This document shows positions 30,191-37,791 of a stretch of DNA of 64,000 nucleotides, piece by piece (within the stretch, counting starts at the first letter, position 1; the number at the start of each line of letters is the position of its first letter). Source of the DNA: Streptomyces sp. NBC_01294 (GTDB lineage Bacteria > Actinomycetota > Actinomycetes > Streptomycetales > Streptomycetaceae); contig NZ_CP108423.1 of NCBI RefSeq assembly GCF_035917235.1, forward strand, positions 5,051,501 to 5,115,500, read 5' to 3'. A program made the position numbers and the translations under genes. The notes under the pieces were generated by a model, which had not been told where the DNA came from, ran no database searches, and worked only from the letters and a program-made list of their open reading frames with translations.

Positions 30191-30282
30191 AACTTCCTCC
30201 AGTGGGCAAGGCGACGCCAGAGGGAAACGGGGGACGGCGACGTCTCAGATTTGGGGGGTACGCGGGCTCAGACAGGCCTGCG

Positions 30283-30310
30283 TGGTCTACACCAATTCTG
30301 GTGTAGACCA
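30283..30310 (-). promoter_or_regulatory. Pair of DasR dre operators upstream of nagE2
   Basis: TGGTCTACACCA (30283-30294) and TGGTGTAGACCA (30299-30310) both fit the dre core (TGGTCTAGACCA-like). They are spaced 16 bp centre to centre, in the promoter region. DasR, the GntR-type GlcNAc regulator, binds such sites when glucosamine-6-phosphate is low. Confidence 0.85.
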
Positions 30311-30354
30311 GTTGTAGCACGGTGAGGGTTAGATAAGGAACCTTCGATTTCCTG

Positions 30355-30370
30355 TGGTCTACGCCACACG
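30355..30370 (-). promoter_or_regulatory. Third dre-like site near nagE2
   Basis: TGTGGTCTACGCCACA is an almost palindromic dre match between the nagE2 promoter and the nagE1 terminator. It could strengthen repression of nagE2 as a distal site. Confidence 0.6.
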
Positions 30371-30417
30371 CGGCCCCCGCCGCCGGAACGGCCCGGCCCC
30401 CGGATCCCGGGACGGGC

Positions 30418-30452
30418 CGAAGGCCCTCGGATCCCGGATCCGAGGGCCTTCG
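30418..30452 (-). terminator. Terminator after nagE1
   Basis: A perfect 16-bp stem (30418-30433 with 30437-30452) and 3-nt loop. Confidence 0.85.
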
Positions 30453-30487
30453 ACGGGCGGGCCCAACGGCCCTGCGCACCACACCGG

Positions 30488-31789
30488 TTACACCTTGGTG
30501 TTGTCCGCCTCCATCGCCGCGATCTCCTCGTCCGACTCCCGGCCCGGCGTCGGGATGTTGAACTTCGTGATCGCGAAACGGAACACCACGTAGTAGACGA
30601 GCGCGAAGCACAGTCCGATCGGAATGATCAGCCAGGGCTTCGTCGCCAGCTTCCAGTTGATGACGTAGTCGATCAGGCCCGCCGAGAAACTGAACCCGTC
30701 GTGGACGCCCAACGCCCAGGTCACCGCCATCGACACGCCCGTCAGCACCGCGTGCACCGCGTACAGCGCCGGCGCCACGAACAGGAACGAGTACTCCAGC
30801 GGCTCGGTGATGCCCGTGACGAACGACGTCAGGGCCACCGACAGCATCAGGCCGCCGACCTCCGCACGCCGCTGCGGCTTCGCGCAGTGCGTGATCGCCA
30901 GCGCCGCCGCTGGCAGCGCGAACATCATGATCGGGAAGAAGCCGGACAGGAACAGGCCCGCATTCGGGTCGCCGTTCAGGAACATGTTGATGTCGCCGTG
31001 GAACGTCTTGCCCTCCGGCGTCGTGTACGACCCGAACTGGAACCAGACCGGCACGTTGAGGAACTGGTGCAGACCGATCACCAGCAGCGCGCGGTTCGCC
31101 ACACCGAAGATGCCGCCGCCCCACGAACCCAGCCCGCTCAGCCAGTCGGAGAAACTCTCCAGCGCGTCACCCACCGGCGGCCAGACCCACAGGCACAGCG
31201 CGGCGAACGCGATCGCGACGAAGGACATGATGATCGGGACCAGCCGGCGGCCGTTGAAGAAGCCGAGCCAGTCCACCAGCTTCACCCGGTGGTAGCGCTG
31301 CCAGAACCAGGCCGCCAGCAGCCCCATGATGATGCCGCCGAAGACGCCCGGGTTCTGGTACGTGTACGCCACGAAGGTGTCGTCCGGCCCCAGGCAGCCG
31401 CCCCCGATGTCCTTGGTCCCCGCCGGGCAGGCCTTCTGGAACGCGTGCAGCACCCCCCGGTAGACGAGGAAGCCCGCCACCGCCGCGAGGGCGGTCGAAC
31501 CGTCCGCCTTCTTCGCCATGCCGATCGCGACGCCGATGCAGAAGAGGAGCGGCAGGCCCAGGTCGGCGTCGAGCAGCGCCCCGCCCGCGCCCGCCATCAC
31601 CTTCGCCACGTCCGTCCAGTTGAGGCCGTCCTCGCCGAAGACGTCCGGCTGCCCCAGCCGCAACAGGATGCCTGCCGCGGGCAGTACGGCGATCGGCAGC
31701 TGCAGGCTGCGACCCATCTTCTGCAGCCCCTGGAACAGGCGGTTCCGCCACGGCGGTCGTGGCACTGCTTTGGACATGCTCGCGGTCAT
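30488..31789 (-). CDS. nagE1: PTS permease EIIC, paralogue of NagE2 (NagE1-like)
   Basis: A 433-residue EIIC with the same helices and motifs as NagE2 (LQLPIAVLPAAGILLRLG; KKADGSTALAAVAGFLV; ITEPLEYSFLFVAP; GRESDEEI tail). A distinctive Cys-containing insertion (FQKACPAGTKDIGGGCLGP) lies in a loop near residue 120. I chose the ATG at 31789 for a strong gggagga ribosome-binding site. A perfect dre lies 50 bp upstream, shared with divergent nagF. From memory, the S. coelicolor counterpart is nagE1, whose sugar is less certain than that of NagE2. Confidence 0.88.
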   Translation of the reverse strand: MTASMSKAVPRPPWRNRLFQGLQKMGRSLQLPIAVLPAAGILLRLGQPDVFGEDGLNWTDVAKVMAGAGGALLDADLGLPLLFCIGVAIGMAKKADGSTALAAVAGFLVYRGVLHAFQKACPAGTKDIGGGCLGPDDTFVAYTYQNPGVFGGIIMGLLAAWFWQRYHRVKLVDWLGFFNGRRLVPIIMSFVAIAFAALCLWVWPPVGDALESFSDWLSGLGSWGGGIFGVANRALLVIGLHQFLNVPVWFQFGSYTTPEGKTFHGDINMFLNGDPNAGLFLSGFFPIMMFALPAAALAITHCAKPQRRAEVGGLMLSVALTSFVTGITEPLEYSFLFVAPALYAVHAVLTGVSMAVTWALGVHDGFSFSAGLIDYVINWKLATKPWLIIPIGLCFALVYYVVFRFAITKFNIPTPGRESDEEIAAMEADNTKV

Positions 31790-31840
31790 CGGCGTCCTCC
31801 CTGACCGGCCCGTTTTTGGCTGCCGCAACACTTACGGCAC

Positions 31841-31856
31841 ACTGGTGTAGACCAGT
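31841..31856. promoter_or_regulatory. Perfect dre operator between nagE1 and nagF
   Basis: ACTGGTGTAGACCAGT is a near-perfect 16-bp palindrome matching the DasR consensus. It lies between the divergent EIIC and EIIB genes, so one site can control both. Confidence 0.9.
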
Positions 31857-32017
31857 TGTGGGCAGGTTGCTGCTGATCGTCATCATTCGGCAGCCACCGG
31901 TCATGCGCCCGCATAGATGGGCCAACCGTGCGTTACCGTGACAAAGCGGTCCGTGCAGGTGGGCACCCACAACCCGGCCGTCGAGACTCGTTCTTCGAAA
32001 CACTCAGGGAGAAGCAC

Positions 32018-32251
32018 ATGGCCACCAAGGCTGAGAAGATCGTCGCCGGGCTCGGCGGCATCGAGAACATCGAAGAGGTCGAGGGCTGCATCACCCGCCT
32101 GCGCACCGAGGTCATCGACCCGTCCCTCGTGGACGAGGCCGCACTCAAGGCAGCCGGCGCCCACGGCGTCGTCAAGATGGGCACCGCGATCCAGGTCGTC
32201 ATCGGCACCGACGCCGACCCGATCGCCGCCGACATCGAAGACATGATGTGA
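32018..32251 (+). CDS. nagF: PTS EIIB component (NagF-like)
   Basis: A 77-residue EIIB phosphocarrier. The phosphorylated cysteine is in VEGCITRLRTEV (Cys about residue 24), and MGTAIQVVIGTDAD is typical of the glucose-family EIIB. It passes phosphate from EIIA (Crr) to the sugar bound by NagE2 or NagE1. It has a dre site upstream and a hairpin terminator downstream. The split EIIB/EIIC arrangement is normal for Streptomyces. Confidence 0.93.
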   Translation: MATKAEKIVAGLGGIENIEEVEGCITRLRTEVIDPSLVDEAALKAAGAHGVVKMGTAIQVVIGTDADPIAADIEDMM

Positions 32252-32291
32252 CCCGGACCCCCTAGTCCGGCCCCGCGCCCGCAGCACGACG

Positions 32292-32322
32292 GACCCCGTC
32301 CCGGAACCACCCGGACGGGGTC
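32292..32322 (+). terminator. nagF terminator
   Basis: gaccccgtcc (32292-32301) pairs perfectly with ggacggggtc (32313-32322). Confidence 0.8.
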
Positions 32323-32356
32323 TTCGCGTTCCCCGGCAGCGGCTAGGCTCGGAGCC

Positions 32357-33082
<726 letters not shown>

Positions 33083-33120
33083 GCGGCAACCGCCGGGCCC
33101 GGCCCGGCGTCTACGCAGAC

Positions 33121-33152
33121 ACGGGCGCACGGCGTCACAGCCGTGCGCCCGT
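33121..33152 (+). terminator. rph terminator
   Basis: acgggcgcacggc (33121-33133) pairs perfectly with gccgtgcgcccgt (33140-33152). The following 80 bp are AT-richer with gtac-rich repeats (atgtatgtacgtacgtacc) and probably hold the next promoter. Confidence 0.8.
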
Positions 33153-33249
33153 CCGCGTACATGTCATCCGCCGTGTACGTCTGCACGCATGTATGTACGT
33201 ACGTACCATCCATGCACCTGCACATCCGAGCCCACCGGGGGAGAACCGC

Positions 33250-33630
33250 ATGAAGCTCCGCATAGCGGCCGTAGCCGTGGCAGCCGTCCTGACCGTCCCG
33301 GCCCTTACCGCCTGCGACGCGATCTCCACGGCGATGGACTGCGCGAGCACGGCAGTGGCCATCACCGACGGCGCGAACGACCTCCAGCAGGCCGTCTCCC
33401 AGGCGGGCAACAGCCCCCAGGAGGCCCAGAAGGCCCTCGACGAGATCGACGCGAACCTCAAGAAGATCGGCGACCAGACGAACAACGCCGACCTGGGCAA
33501 GGCCATCGACTCGATGAACACCGCGGTCAAGAACGTCCGCACCTCCATCGAGAGCGGCAACACCGTCCCGGACATCCAGCCGGTCGCGGACGCGGCGAGC
33601 GAGATCTCCAAGGTCTGCACCCCGGGCTGA
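33250..33630 (+). CDS. Small secreted lipoprotein, helical
   Basis: 126 residues. Type II signal peptide with a basic start, hydrophobic core and lipobox LTAC (Cys about residue 22). The mature part is helical with Gln/Asn/Ala-rich heptads (DLQQAVSQAGNSPQEAQKALDEIDANLKKI) and contains a second Cys pair (Cys30, Cys near the end). No known domain recognised. A strong gggggagaa ribosome-binding site precedes the ATG. It lies between rph and rdgB on the same strand, with its own promoter probably at 33155-33240. Confidence 0.8.
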   Translation: MKLRIAAVAVAAVLTVPALTACDAISTAMDCASTAVAITDGANDLQQAVSQAGNSPQEAQKALDEIDANLKKIGDQTNNADLGKAIDSMNTAVKNVRTSIESGNTVPDIQPVADAASEISKVCTPG

Positions 33631-33716
33631 CGAGACCGGGCGGGGCAGGTGGGGCCGGCGAGCCGGGCGGGGCCTGACGGGCCGTGCGATCCGGCGGGCC
33701 GGAAATAATGAGGCAC

Positions 33717-34349
33717 ATGACCTCCACGCCCTCCACGCCCTCCATGCCGCCCCGTCTGATCCTGGCCACCCGCAACGCGGGCAAGGTCTCCGAACTCCGC
33801 GCCATCCTGTCCGACGCCGGCCTGCCGCACGAGCTGGTCGGCGCGGACGCGTACCCGGAGATCCCGGACGTCAAGGAAACCGGCGTCACCTTCGCCGAGA
33901 ACGCCCTCCTCAAGGCCCACGCCCTGGCCCAGGCCACCGGCCTCCCCGCGGTCGCCGACGACTCCGGCCTGTGCGTGGACGTCCTGAACGGCGCCCCGGG
34001 CATCTTCTCGGCCCGCTGGGCCGGCGCGCACGGCGACGACAAGGCCAACCTGGACCTGCTCCTGGCCCAGCTCGGCGACATCGCCGACGAGCACCGCGGC
34101 GCCCACTTCTTCTGCGCCGCCGCCCTGGCCCTCCCGGACGGCACCGAACGCGTGGTCGAGGGCCGCCTCCTGGGCACCCTGCGCCACACCCCTTCCGGCA
34201 CGGGCGGCTTCGGCTACGACCCGATCCTCCAGCCCCTGGGCGAGTCCCGCACCTGCGCGGAACTGACCCCGTCGGAAAAGAACGCCATCTCCCACCGAGG
34301 CCAGGCCTTCCGCGCCCTGATCCCCTTCGTCCGCGCCCTGCTGGGCTGA
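33717..34349 (+). CDS. rdgB: XTP/dITP diphosphatase (RdgB/HAM1)
   Basis: A 210-residue housekeeping pyrophosphatase that hydrolyses non-canonical purine triphosphates. Motifs are LILATRNAGKVSELRAIL (nucleotide/phosphate loop), ETGVTFAENALLKA, VADDSGLCVDVLNGAPGIFSARWAG and the C-terminal SGTGGFGYDPIL and SEKNAISHRGQA. The ATG at 33717 is chosen, with others possible at 33708. A perfect 17-bp hairpin follows, separating it from tRNA-Leu on the other strand. Confidence 0.96.
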   Translation: MTSTPSTPSMPPRLILATRNAGKVSELRAILSDAGLPHELVGADAYPEIPDVKETGVTFAENALLKAHALAQATGLPAVADDSGLCVDVLNGAPGIFSARWAGAHGDDKANLDLLLAQLGDIADEHRGAHFFCAAALALPDGTERVVEGRLLGTLRHTPSGTGGFGYDPILQPLGESRTCAELTPSEKNAISHRGQAFRALIPFVRALLG

Positions 34350-34361
34350 GCCCGGACACGC

Positions 34362-34400
34362 CGACGGCCCTGTACGCAACTGCTGCGTACAGGGCCGTCG
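34362..34400. terminator. Bidirectional terminator between rdgB and tRNA-Leu
   Basis: A perfect 17-bp stem (34362-34378 with 34384-34400) and 5-nt loop. Confidence 0.9.
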
Positions 34401-34406
34401 TATCGG

Positions 34407-34490
34407 TGCGGCCGGAGGGACTCGAACCCTCAAGGGATTACTCCCACAACTACCTAAAAGTTGCGTGTAGGCCAATTCCACCACGGCCGC
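34407..34490 (-). tRNA. tRNA-Leu, anticodon UAG
   Basis: The minus strand folds as a class II tRNA. The acceptor GCGGCCG pairs with CGGCCGC. The anticodon stem is CAACT/AGTTG with loop TTTAGGT (anticodon UAG, codon CUA). A long variable arm (GGGAG-TAA-TCCC type) is present, and the T-loop is GGTTCGAGTCC. The discriminator is A and CCA is not encoded. CUA is a rare codon in high-GC Streptomyces. Confidence 0.95.
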
Positions 34491-34532
34491 CTATTTTGGC
34501 CCAATTCAGACATTGGGCCAGTTTGGCTCCGG

Positions 34533-35213
34533 TCAGTCTACGACCGTTGAGGTCCGAGGGGCGACCGCCTTGCGGTGACGTGTCCTGCACCACGTGTCAG
34601 TGACCGCATGGCAGTTGGGGCACAGGAGCCGGAGGTTTTCCGCCCGGTCGTCGCTCCAGTCGCCGTTGATGTGGTCGACCTCCAGCGTCATCGGCCGTCC
34701 GAGCCGGTCCGGAGGCGTTCCGCACATGTCGCAGCACTCCGGGACGCCGATCTCGCGCAGAGCGCGCCGCAGGAGGTGGGTTCCGGAGCGCCGCTTCCCG
34801 TCGTGCTTGACGAGGATTTCTGCCGCGGCCTTGACCGGCGTGGGCCCGACCCTGCCGCGTTGGTGTGCCTGACCGAGGAAGTGTGCCGTGGGGATGCCGT
34901 AGTCGGTCGTCCACTGACGGAGCGCCGCACGTCGGCCACTGGTGTCGGGATGCCCGAGGCGTCGCAGCGTCTCGGCGATGCTGCACGACTGGGCCACCGC
35001 GCCCTGGAGTTCATCGCGGGTCGGCCTGCCGCGCCCGCGGGTGGGCGCGAAGTGTGAGACGTCGATCCGGTGGTGCGCGAAGCGCCTCATCAAGTAGCGC
35101 GCGAGCTGCCCGTAGGGCTCGGTTCAGAGGTGGGCGATGACCTCGTTGATGTCATTGCACCTCGCCGCGGCCTCGGCCAGGACTTCACGGGTGTAGCGGT
35201 TGCCCGTGCTCAT
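34533..35213 (-). pseudogene. HNH endonuclease gene interrupted by an in-frame TGA
   Basis: The C-terminal part (ATG 35090 to 34533) is an HNH nuclease with a zinc pair CDMCG and CPNCH flanking LEVDHINGDWSDDRAENLRLL. Its N-terminal helical repeats end in DVSHF and TAHFLG. The frame continues upstream for 40 codons to an ATG at 35213 (MSTGNRYTREVLAEAAARC), broken only by TGA at 35124-35126. That ATG overlaps the stop of the upstream paralogue (ATGA), which supports it as the original start. The paralogue has sense codons across the aligned region. Either the gene is recently broken, it is read through, or only a shortened protein from TTG 35093/ATG 35090 is made. Confidence 0.7.
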
Positions 35214-35848
35214 TGGCGCCCCTTCGCCCGGCCGCGGTACGTGTCCGTGGTCGAGTGGCAATTGGGACACAGGGGCCGCAGGTTCTCGGGGCGGTTGTTG
35301 CGCCAGTCGCCGTCGATGTGGTCGACCTCCAGCGGCAGCGGATATCCCTGCCAGGTGGGTGCGATGCCGCACAGTCGGCACTGTTCCGGGGTGCCCAGTG
35401 ATGCGAGTGCCCTCTTCAGCCGTTCGCCCTGTACGCGGCGGGCGCGAGGCCCGTCGTGCATGACGAGGATCGCCTCCGGCGTCCGCCGGACCTTGGGGCG
35501 GCCCGCCGGTGACGGCAGCTTGAAGTGGGACGTGTCTATGCCGAAGGTCTTCACGCGGCGAGTGATGTGGGTGTGGTGGCCGCCGACGACTTCAAGCCCG
35601 AGCCGCCGGAGCACCTCACACATCGTCGTCGAGGCGGCGACGGCCTCCGCCAGGATCTCCCTCGTCCACTTCGCCCCCTCCGGCTCGAAGTGCGAGACGT
35701 CCACGCCCAGCTTCCGCATGCGGTCGTGCAGGTACCGGCGCGAGCCGCTCTTTGGGTCCACCCCCAGCCGCTCCAGCGCTTCCGTCAGCGTGCGCGACGC
35801 CTCGGCCGCCTGCGCCAGGCGTTCCCTCGTGTACGGGCTGATCGGCAT
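35210..35848 (-). CDS. HNH endonuclease with repeated N-terminal helical units
   Basis: A 212-residue intact paralogue of the neighbouring gene. Two repeats of about 50 residues each (TRERLAQAAEASRTLTEALERLG... and TREILAEAVAASTTMCEVLRRLG...), each ending in D-x-SHF, probably bind DNA. The nuclease domain has CRLCG, LPLEVDHIDGDWRNNRPENL and CPNCH. It lies near tRNA-Leu. The tandem pair with an ATGA overlap looks like a duplicated two-gene unit. The role may be homing, defence or DNA processing; nothing in the sequence decides this. Confidence 0.85.
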   Translation of the reverse strand: MPISPYTRERLAQAAEASRTLTEALERLGVDPKSGSRRYLHDRMRKLGVDVSHFEPEGAKWTREILAEAVAASTTMCEVLRRLGLEVVGGHHTHITRRVKTFGIDTSHFKLPSPAGRPKVRRTPEAILVMHDGPRARRVQGERLKRALASLGTPEQCRLCGIAPTWQGYPLPLEVDHIDGDWRNNRPENLRPLCPNCHSTTDTYRGRAKGRQ

Positions 35849-35944
35849 CCCGTCACTCCTCCATTTCCGGCCGCGCGTGCGGCCCTCGTACGGAGTAACG
35901 GACCGATAGTCGGACGGTTACGGCTTGTTTTGTCCGATAAGCGG

Positions 35945-35975
35945 AGCGGCCCGCACCGGTTGGGTGCGGGCCGCT
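35945..35975. terminator. Terminator after bcp
   Basis: agcggcccgcacc (35945-35957) pairs perfectly with ggtgcgggccgct (35963-35975), just past the bcp stop on the minus strand. Confidence 0.85.
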
Positions 35976-35997
35976 GCGTCAGGGAGAGGGGGGCGGG

Positions 35998-36465
35998 TCA
36001 GATGCCCAGGTCCTTGATGATCTTGGCTACGTGGCCCGTGGCCTTGACGTTGTAGAAGGCGTGCTCGATCTTGCCCGCCTCGTCGACGACCACCGTGGAG
36101 CGGATGACCCCGGTGACCGTCTTGCCGTACAGCTTCTTCTCGCCGTACGCGCCGTACGCCGTCAGGGTCTCCTTCTCCGGGTCGCTGACCAGCGTGACCT
36201 TGAGGTCTTCCTTCTCGCGGAACTTCGCCAGCTTCTCCGGCTTGTCCGGCGAGACGCCGATGACGTCGTAGCCCGCCGTGGCCAGGACGGCCAGGTTGTC
36301 CGTGAAGTCGCAGGCCTGCTTCGTGCAGCCGGGCGTCAGCGCGGACGGGTAGAAGTAGACGATCACCTTGCGGCCCTTGTGGTCGGCGAGCGAGACGTCG
36401 TTGCCGTCCGCGTCGGGCAGGGTGAAGGCGGGGGCGGTGTCGCCCGGCTGGAGTCGCTCGCTCAT
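35998..36465 (-). CDS. bcp: Thiol peroxidase, Bcp/PrxQ type
   Basis: A 155-residue peroxiredoxin. The peroxidatic Cys is in YPSALTPGCTKQACDF (about residue 47), with the resolving Cys five residues on (CTKQAC), the classic intramolecular PrxQ pair. It reduces H2O2 and organic peroxides using thioredoxin. The proline before the active site and the catalytic Thr (TPGC) are present. A strong gaggag ribosome-binding site precedes the ATG. It is divergent from the DUF3618 gene. Confidence 0.95.
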   Translation of the reverse strand: MSERLQPGDTAPAFTLPDADGNDVSLADHKGRKVIVYFYPSALTPGCTKQACDFTDNLAVLATAGYDVIGVSPDKPEKLAKFREKEDLKVTLVSDPEKETLTAYGAYGEKKLYGKTVTGVIRSTVVVDEAGKIEHAFYNVKATGHVAKIIKDLGI

Positions 36466-36569
36466 CGTGACAGTCTCCTCGGGAGGGGATCGGTATCCCA
36501 CTGAGACTAAGCTGACAGACTGTTCATGGCGGACTACGCCCTACAGACCACGACGACGGAGGCAGCGCG

Positions 36570-36911
36570 GTGTCGGAAGCCAGGACCCCCGCACAGGAAG
36601 CCAGGACCCCCGCACAGATCGAGGCGGACATCGTCCGCCGCCGCGAGCAGCTCGCCGAGACGCTCGACGAGATCGGCGTGCGCATGCATCCGAAGACGAT
36701 CATCGGGGACGTGCGGGCCCGGGTCGCCTCGACCGTCGACCACACCGCCGGCCGGGCCTTCGCCACGGTCAACGCGCTCGTGACGGATCTGCGGGACGGC
36801 CTGCGCCACGACGACGGGGCCCCGCGCTTCGACCGCATCGCGCCCGTCGCGCTGGTCGCGGTGGGCCTGGTCGGGCTGCTCGTGGTGTCGGCGCGCCGCA
36901 GGCGCGGATGA
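36570..36911 (+). CDS. DUF3618 membrane protein
   Basis: 113 residues. A helical soluble part (EADIVRRREQLAETLDEIGVRMHPKTI) typical of DUF3618 is followed by one C-terminal membrane helix (VALVAVGLVGLLVVSA) and an Arg tail. Codons 3-16 are an exact 21-bp tandem duplication (36576-36596 and 36597-36617) giving EARTPAQ twice. The GTG start follows ggaggcagcg. It is probably cotranscribed with the GroES-like gene 43 bp downstream. Function unknown. Confidence 0.8.
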   Translation: MSEARTPAQEARTPAQIEADIVRRREQLAETLDEIGVRMHPKTIIGDVRARVASTVDHTAGRAFATVNALVTDLRDGLRHDDGAPRFDRIAPVALVAVGLVGLLVVSARRRRG

Positions 36912-36954
36912 CCCTGCGCGGTACGGGGCGCTCGCGGACAGGTAGGTTCGGGGC

Positions 36955-37296
36955 GTGAGCGAGAACACCACCCACGACAAGCTGCCCATCCGCATGCTGC
37001 ACGACCGCGTGCTCGTGAAGTCCGACCTTCCGGAGGGCGAGCGGCGCTCGGGCGGCGGCATCCTGATCCCCGCGACGGCCGCCGTGGGCAAGAGGCTGGC
37101 CTGGGCCGAGGTGGTCGCGGTCGGGCAGAACGTACGGACGGTCGAGCCCGGCGACCGGGTGCTGTACGACCCTGAGGACCGTGCCGAGGTCGAGGTGCGG
37201 GGCGCGACGTACGTGCTGATGCGCGAGCGGGACCTGCACGCCGTGGCCGCGGAGCGGCTGGAGGGGTCGGAGGACTCCACCGGGCTGTACCTCTGA
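36955..37296 (+). CDS. GroES-like co-chaperonin family protein
   Basis: 113 residues with the Cpn10 fold: RMLHDRVLVKSDLPEGERRSGGGILIPATA (mobile loop region), AEVVAVGQNVRTVEPGDRVLYD and a VRGATYVLMRERDLHAV end. The mobile loop differs from true GroES (no Ile-Val-Leu tripeptide as usual), and groEL is not adjacent. It is therefore probably a specialised paralogue rather than the main co-chaperonin. The GTG start lies after the DUF3618 gene, and a terminator hairpin follows. Confidence 0.85.
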   Translation: MSENTTHDKLPIRMLHDRVLVKSDLPEGERRSGGGILIPATAAVGKRLAWAEVVAVGQNVRTVEPGDRVLYDPEDRAEVEVRGATYVLMRERDLHAVAAERLEGSEDSTGLYL

Positions 37297-37326
37297 TTGC
37301 TGTACCTCTGATGTCGAGTAGTGGGT

Positions 37327-37360
37327 GAAAGGGCCGGTGGCCGAGGTCACCGGCCCTTTC
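37327..37360 (+). terminator. Hairpin before the guanidine riboswitch
   Basis: gaaagggccggtg (37327-37339) pairs perfectly with caccggccctttc (37348-37360). It ends transcription of the GroES-like gene. Confidence 0.85.
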
Positions 37361-37388
37361 GGCTGCCCTTTGCTACGGTGGAGGGGAA

Positions 37389-37428
37389 CCCGACGAGACG
37401 CGCCGTACCGGGTACGACAAGACGACGC
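37389..37428 (+). promoter_or_regulatory. Guanidine-III (ykkC-III) riboswitch
   Basis: CCCGACGAGACGCGCCGTAC, then CGGGTACGACAAGACGACGC, matches the compact guanidine-III consensus known from Thermobifida. The CCCG/CGGG pseudoknot stem, the GCGCCGTA strand and the invariant GACAAGACG block are all present, with one C-A mismatch in the helix. It lies about 20 nt before the ggaggt Shine-Dalgarno of an SMR exporter gene, the expected target. Guanidine binding frees translation. Confidence 0.88.
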
Positions 37429-37463
37429 ACCCCCGTATCGCTCGATGTCTCGGAGGTGCCGTC

Positions 37464-37784
37464 ATGGCATGGGTTCTTCTTCTCGTCGCCGGTCTGATCG
37501 AAGTCGGCTGGTCGATCGGCATGAAATTCACCGAGGGCTTCACACGTCTGTGGCCCAGTGTGTTCACGGGTGCCGGGATCGTCGCGAGCATGGTGTTGCT
37601 GTCCTACGCCGCGAAGACCCTGCCCATCGGTACGGCGTACGGGGTGTGGGTGGGCATCGGCGCCGCCGGTGCGGCCGTGCTCGGTATGGCGGTGCTGGGT
37701 GAGCCCGTCACCGCCTCCCGGATCTTCTTCATCGGTCTGCTGCTGGTCGCCGTGATCGGGCTGAAGGTGACCTCCGGCCACTGA
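37464..37784 (+). CDS. gdx: SMR-family guanidinium exporter (Gdx/SugE type)
   Basis: A 106-residue small multidrug resistance protein with four helices. The catalytic Glu of helix 1 is in LIEVGWSIGMKFTEGF (Glu13, with the Gly-Trp-x-x-G-M-K pattern of the Gdx/SugE subtype). VWVGIGAAGAAVLGMAVLGEPVTASR gives the GG7 dimer region. Such proteins export guanidinium in exchange for protons. The guanidine-III riboswitch directly upstream confirms the substrate. It ends 7 bp before the convergent PBP gene. Confidence 0.95.
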   Translation: MAWVLLLVAGLIEVGWSIGMKFTEGFTRLWPSVFTGAGIVASMVLLSYAAKTLPIGTAYGVWVGIGAAGAAVLGMAVLGEPVTASRIFFIGLLLVAVIGLKVTSGH

Positions 37785-37791
37785 TCACCGG

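Noticed and set aside
34407..34490. tRNA-Leu as an integration site for a genomic island
   Set aside because: No direct repeat of the tRNA 3' end, no integrase, and the flanking rdgB and HNH genes give no sign of an att pair within the window.
36955..37296. The main GroES co-chaperonin
   Set aside because: No groEL follows and the mobile-loop tripeptide typical of GroES is not evident, so it is treated as a specialised family member.
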